From NCBI GenBank assembly GCA_039800165.1, contig JBDLRH010000005.1:1-34069 (forward strand): DNA of 34,069 nt, given 5' to 3'. Made by a program: the position numbers and the translations under genes. This document shows, piece by piece, positions 32,756-34,069 of this stretch; positions within the stretch are counted from its first letter, which is position 1; the number at the start of each line of letters is the position of its first letter. The notes beneath the pieces are model-generated. The model was not told where the DNA came from, searched no databases, and saw only the letters and a list, made by a program, of their open reading frames with translations. This stretch comes from JBDLRH01 sp039800165. Lineage in GTDB: Bacteria > Pseudomonadota > Gammaproteobacteria > Burkholderiales > Burkholderiaceae_C.

Positions 32756-32860
32756 CTTACAGTACACCTCAACGGCCACCCGGCCATCCGCGCGCAAGCC
32801 AGCCGCCGGTGCCGTTGAAGTTTCTTGTTCGTCTTGTGTCACACCTCAGGAGAGAGAGCC

Positions 32861-34069
32861 ATGTCGCAAACCACCCGTGAACAACAGATCGCCGCCCTCG
32901 AAAAGGATTGGGCTGAGAACCCGCGCTGGAAAGGCATCAAGCGCGGCTACAGCGCCGCCGACGTCGTGCGCCTGCGCGGCAGCGTGCAGATCGAGCACAC
33001 GCTGGCCCAGCGCGGTGCCGACAAGCTGTGGAGCCTGATCAACGGCGCCGCGGCCAAGGGCTATGTCAACGCCTTTGGCGCCATCACCGCCGGCCAGGCG
33101 ATGCAGCAGGCCAAGGCCGGCCTCGAGGCGGTGTACCTGTCGGGCTGGCAGGTGGCCGCGGACGGCAACACCTCCGAGACGATGTACCCGGACCAGTCGC
33201 TGTACGCCTATGACTCGGTGCCCACCATGGTCCGCCGCATCAACAACACCTTCAAGCGCGCCGACGAGATCCAGTGGAGCCGCGGCGTGGGCCCTGAGAG
33301 CAAGGAGTACATCGACTACTTCCTGCCGATCGTGGCGGACGCGGAAGCCGGCTTCGGTGGCGTGCTCAACGCCTTCGAGCTGATGAAGAACATGATCGCT
33401 GCCGGTGCGGCCGGCGTGCACTTTGAAGACCAGCTGGCTGCCGTGAAGAAGTGCGGCCACATGGGCGGCAAGGTGCTGGTGCCCACGCAAGAGGCCTGCG
33501 AGAAGCTGATCGCCGCGCGCTTTGCAGCCGATGTGATGGGCGTGCCCACCATCGTGCTGGCACGCACCGACGCTGAAGCCGCCAACCTGATCACCAGCGA
33601 CCACGACGCGAACGACAAGCCGTTCCTGACCGGTGAGCGTACGCAAGAGGGCTTCTTCCGCGTGAAGAACGGCCTGGAGCAGGCGATCAGCCGCGGTGTG
33701 GCCTATGCCGAGTACGCCGACCTGGTGTGGTGCGAGACCGGCACGCCTGACCTCGGCTTTGCGCGCGAGTTCGCGCAGGCGGTGCACGCCAAGCACCCGG
33801 GCAAGCTGCTGTCGTACAACTGCTCGCCCTCGTTCAACTGGAAGAAGAACCTGGACGACAAGACGATTGCCGCCTTCCAGGACGAGCTGTCGGCACTGGG
33901 CTACAAGTACCAGTTCATCACGCTCGCAGGCATCCACCTCAACTGGTACAACACCTTCCAGTTCGCACACGCCTACGCCCGCGGCGAGGGCATGAAGCAC
34001 TACGTGAACATGGTGCAGGAGCCCGAGTTCAAGGCGCGCGAGCAGGGCTACACCTTCGTGTCGCACCAG
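32861..34069 (+). CDS. aceA: Isocitrate lyase, 3'-truncated by window
   Basis: The first 403 residues of isocitrate lyase (E. coli 434), open to the end of the window, so about 30 residues are missing. The catalytic loop KKCGH (196-200, Cys198) is intact; other marks are WKGIKRGYSAADVVRLRGS, YLSGWQVAAD, PIVADAEAGFGG and SYNCSPSFNWKKNL. It splits isocitrate into glyoxylate and succinate, the first step of the glyoxylate shunt needed for growth on acetate or fatty acids. ATG 32861 has AGGAG eight bases upstream. An operator-rich promoter region lies upstream. Together with the acetate-type symporters it hints at acetate use, but the genes are far apart. Confidence 0.97.
   Translation, partial: MSQTTREQQIAALEKDWAENPRWKGIKRGYSAADVVRLRGSVQIEHTLAQRGADKLWSLINGAAAKGYVNAFGAITAGQAMQQAKAGLEAVYLSGWQVAADGNTSETMYPDQSLYAYDSVPTMVRRINNTFKRADEIQWSRGVGPESKEYIDYFLPIVADAEAGFGGVLNAFELMKNMIAAGAAGVHFEDQLAAVKKCGHMGGKVLVPTQEACEKLIAARFAADVMGVPTIVLARTDAEAANLITSDHDANDKPFLTGERTQEGFFRVKNGLEQAISRGVAYAEYADLVWCETGTPDLGFAREFAQAVHAKHPGKLLSYNCSPSFNWKKNLDDKTIAAFQDELSALGYKYQFITLAGIHLNWYNTFQFAHAYARGEGMKHYVNMVQEPEFKAREQGYTFVSHQ

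Larger units (their letters stand above)
32505..32860 (+). promoter_or_regulatory. AT-rich control region upstream of aceA
   Basis: 356 bases without a gene. The first part holds CAGCCGC (32520-32526) and GCGGCTG (32551-32557), a long-loop hairpin without T-run. From about 32570 it turns strikingly AT-rich against the surrounding GC-rich DNA. It holds the dyad TTGCACTGCGCAA (32619-32631), followed by AAAATTTT, then a promoter and two operator-like dyads (given separately). The last 100 bases are leader, ending in AGGAG (32848-32852) before the ATG. Confidence 0.7.

Overview
The window is a stretch of ordinary chromosome from a high-GC betaproteobacterium, most likely order Burkholderiales. 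This rests on protein character and gene order: rpsF-priB-rpsR-rplI-dnaB; an aminotransferase followed by hom-thrC and molybdenum cofactor genes; a VC_2705-type symporter with its DUF4212 partner; and a histone-H1-like/SWIB fusion protein. I see no phage, insertion sequence, CRISPR array, rRNA or tRNA.

Layout. (1) 1-5003: two paralogous sodium:solute symporters, the first cut by the window edge, flank a translationally coupled pair (a small membrane protein and a TPR protein); the second symporter has its small DUF4212 subunit just upstream. (2) 5043-8188: a strong terminator runs straight into a TATAAT promoter and a structured leader, then rpsF, priB, rpsR, rplI, a terminator and dnaB. (3) 8225-11175, minus strand: a PIN-PhoH ATPase, a Bcp/PrxQ peroxiredoxin and an Mth938-domain protein. 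(4) 11316-17984: alaA, hom, thrC, mobB, moeA, moaD and moaE, tightly packed, joining alanine and threonine synthesis to molybdopterin synthesis. (5) 17991-20991: a MarR regulator divergent from a Bug/TTT solute-binding protein and a coupled FAD monooxygenase, which looks like uptake and hydroxylation of an organic acid or aromatic compound. (6) 21010-23817: clpB with a clear sigma-32-type promoter and a terminator. (7) 23861-27994: a FIST-domain protein overlapping a large hybrid histidine kinase, resembling the NosP/NahK nitric-oxide signalling pair. (8) 28123-32504: a thiamine-pyrophosphate enzyme, the histone-like SWIB protein, an RraA-family protein, an EamA transporter and a gamma-glutamylcyclotransferase-like protein. 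(9) 32505-34069: an AT-rich control region with paired operator-like dyads and the start of aceA (isocitrate lyase), cut by the window end.

Most worth a second look: EF-hand-like loops and coiled-coil insertions in both symporters; the FIST/hybrid kinase pair with a degenerate phosphotransfer domain; the paired TCTTnTATAAGA dyads at the aceA promoter; a terminator-shaped hairpin inside the likely phoH leader; and the AT-rich dyad over the SWIB gene promoter. No wholly new system is evident. All calls are by eye from sequence and remembered families; no database search was run.
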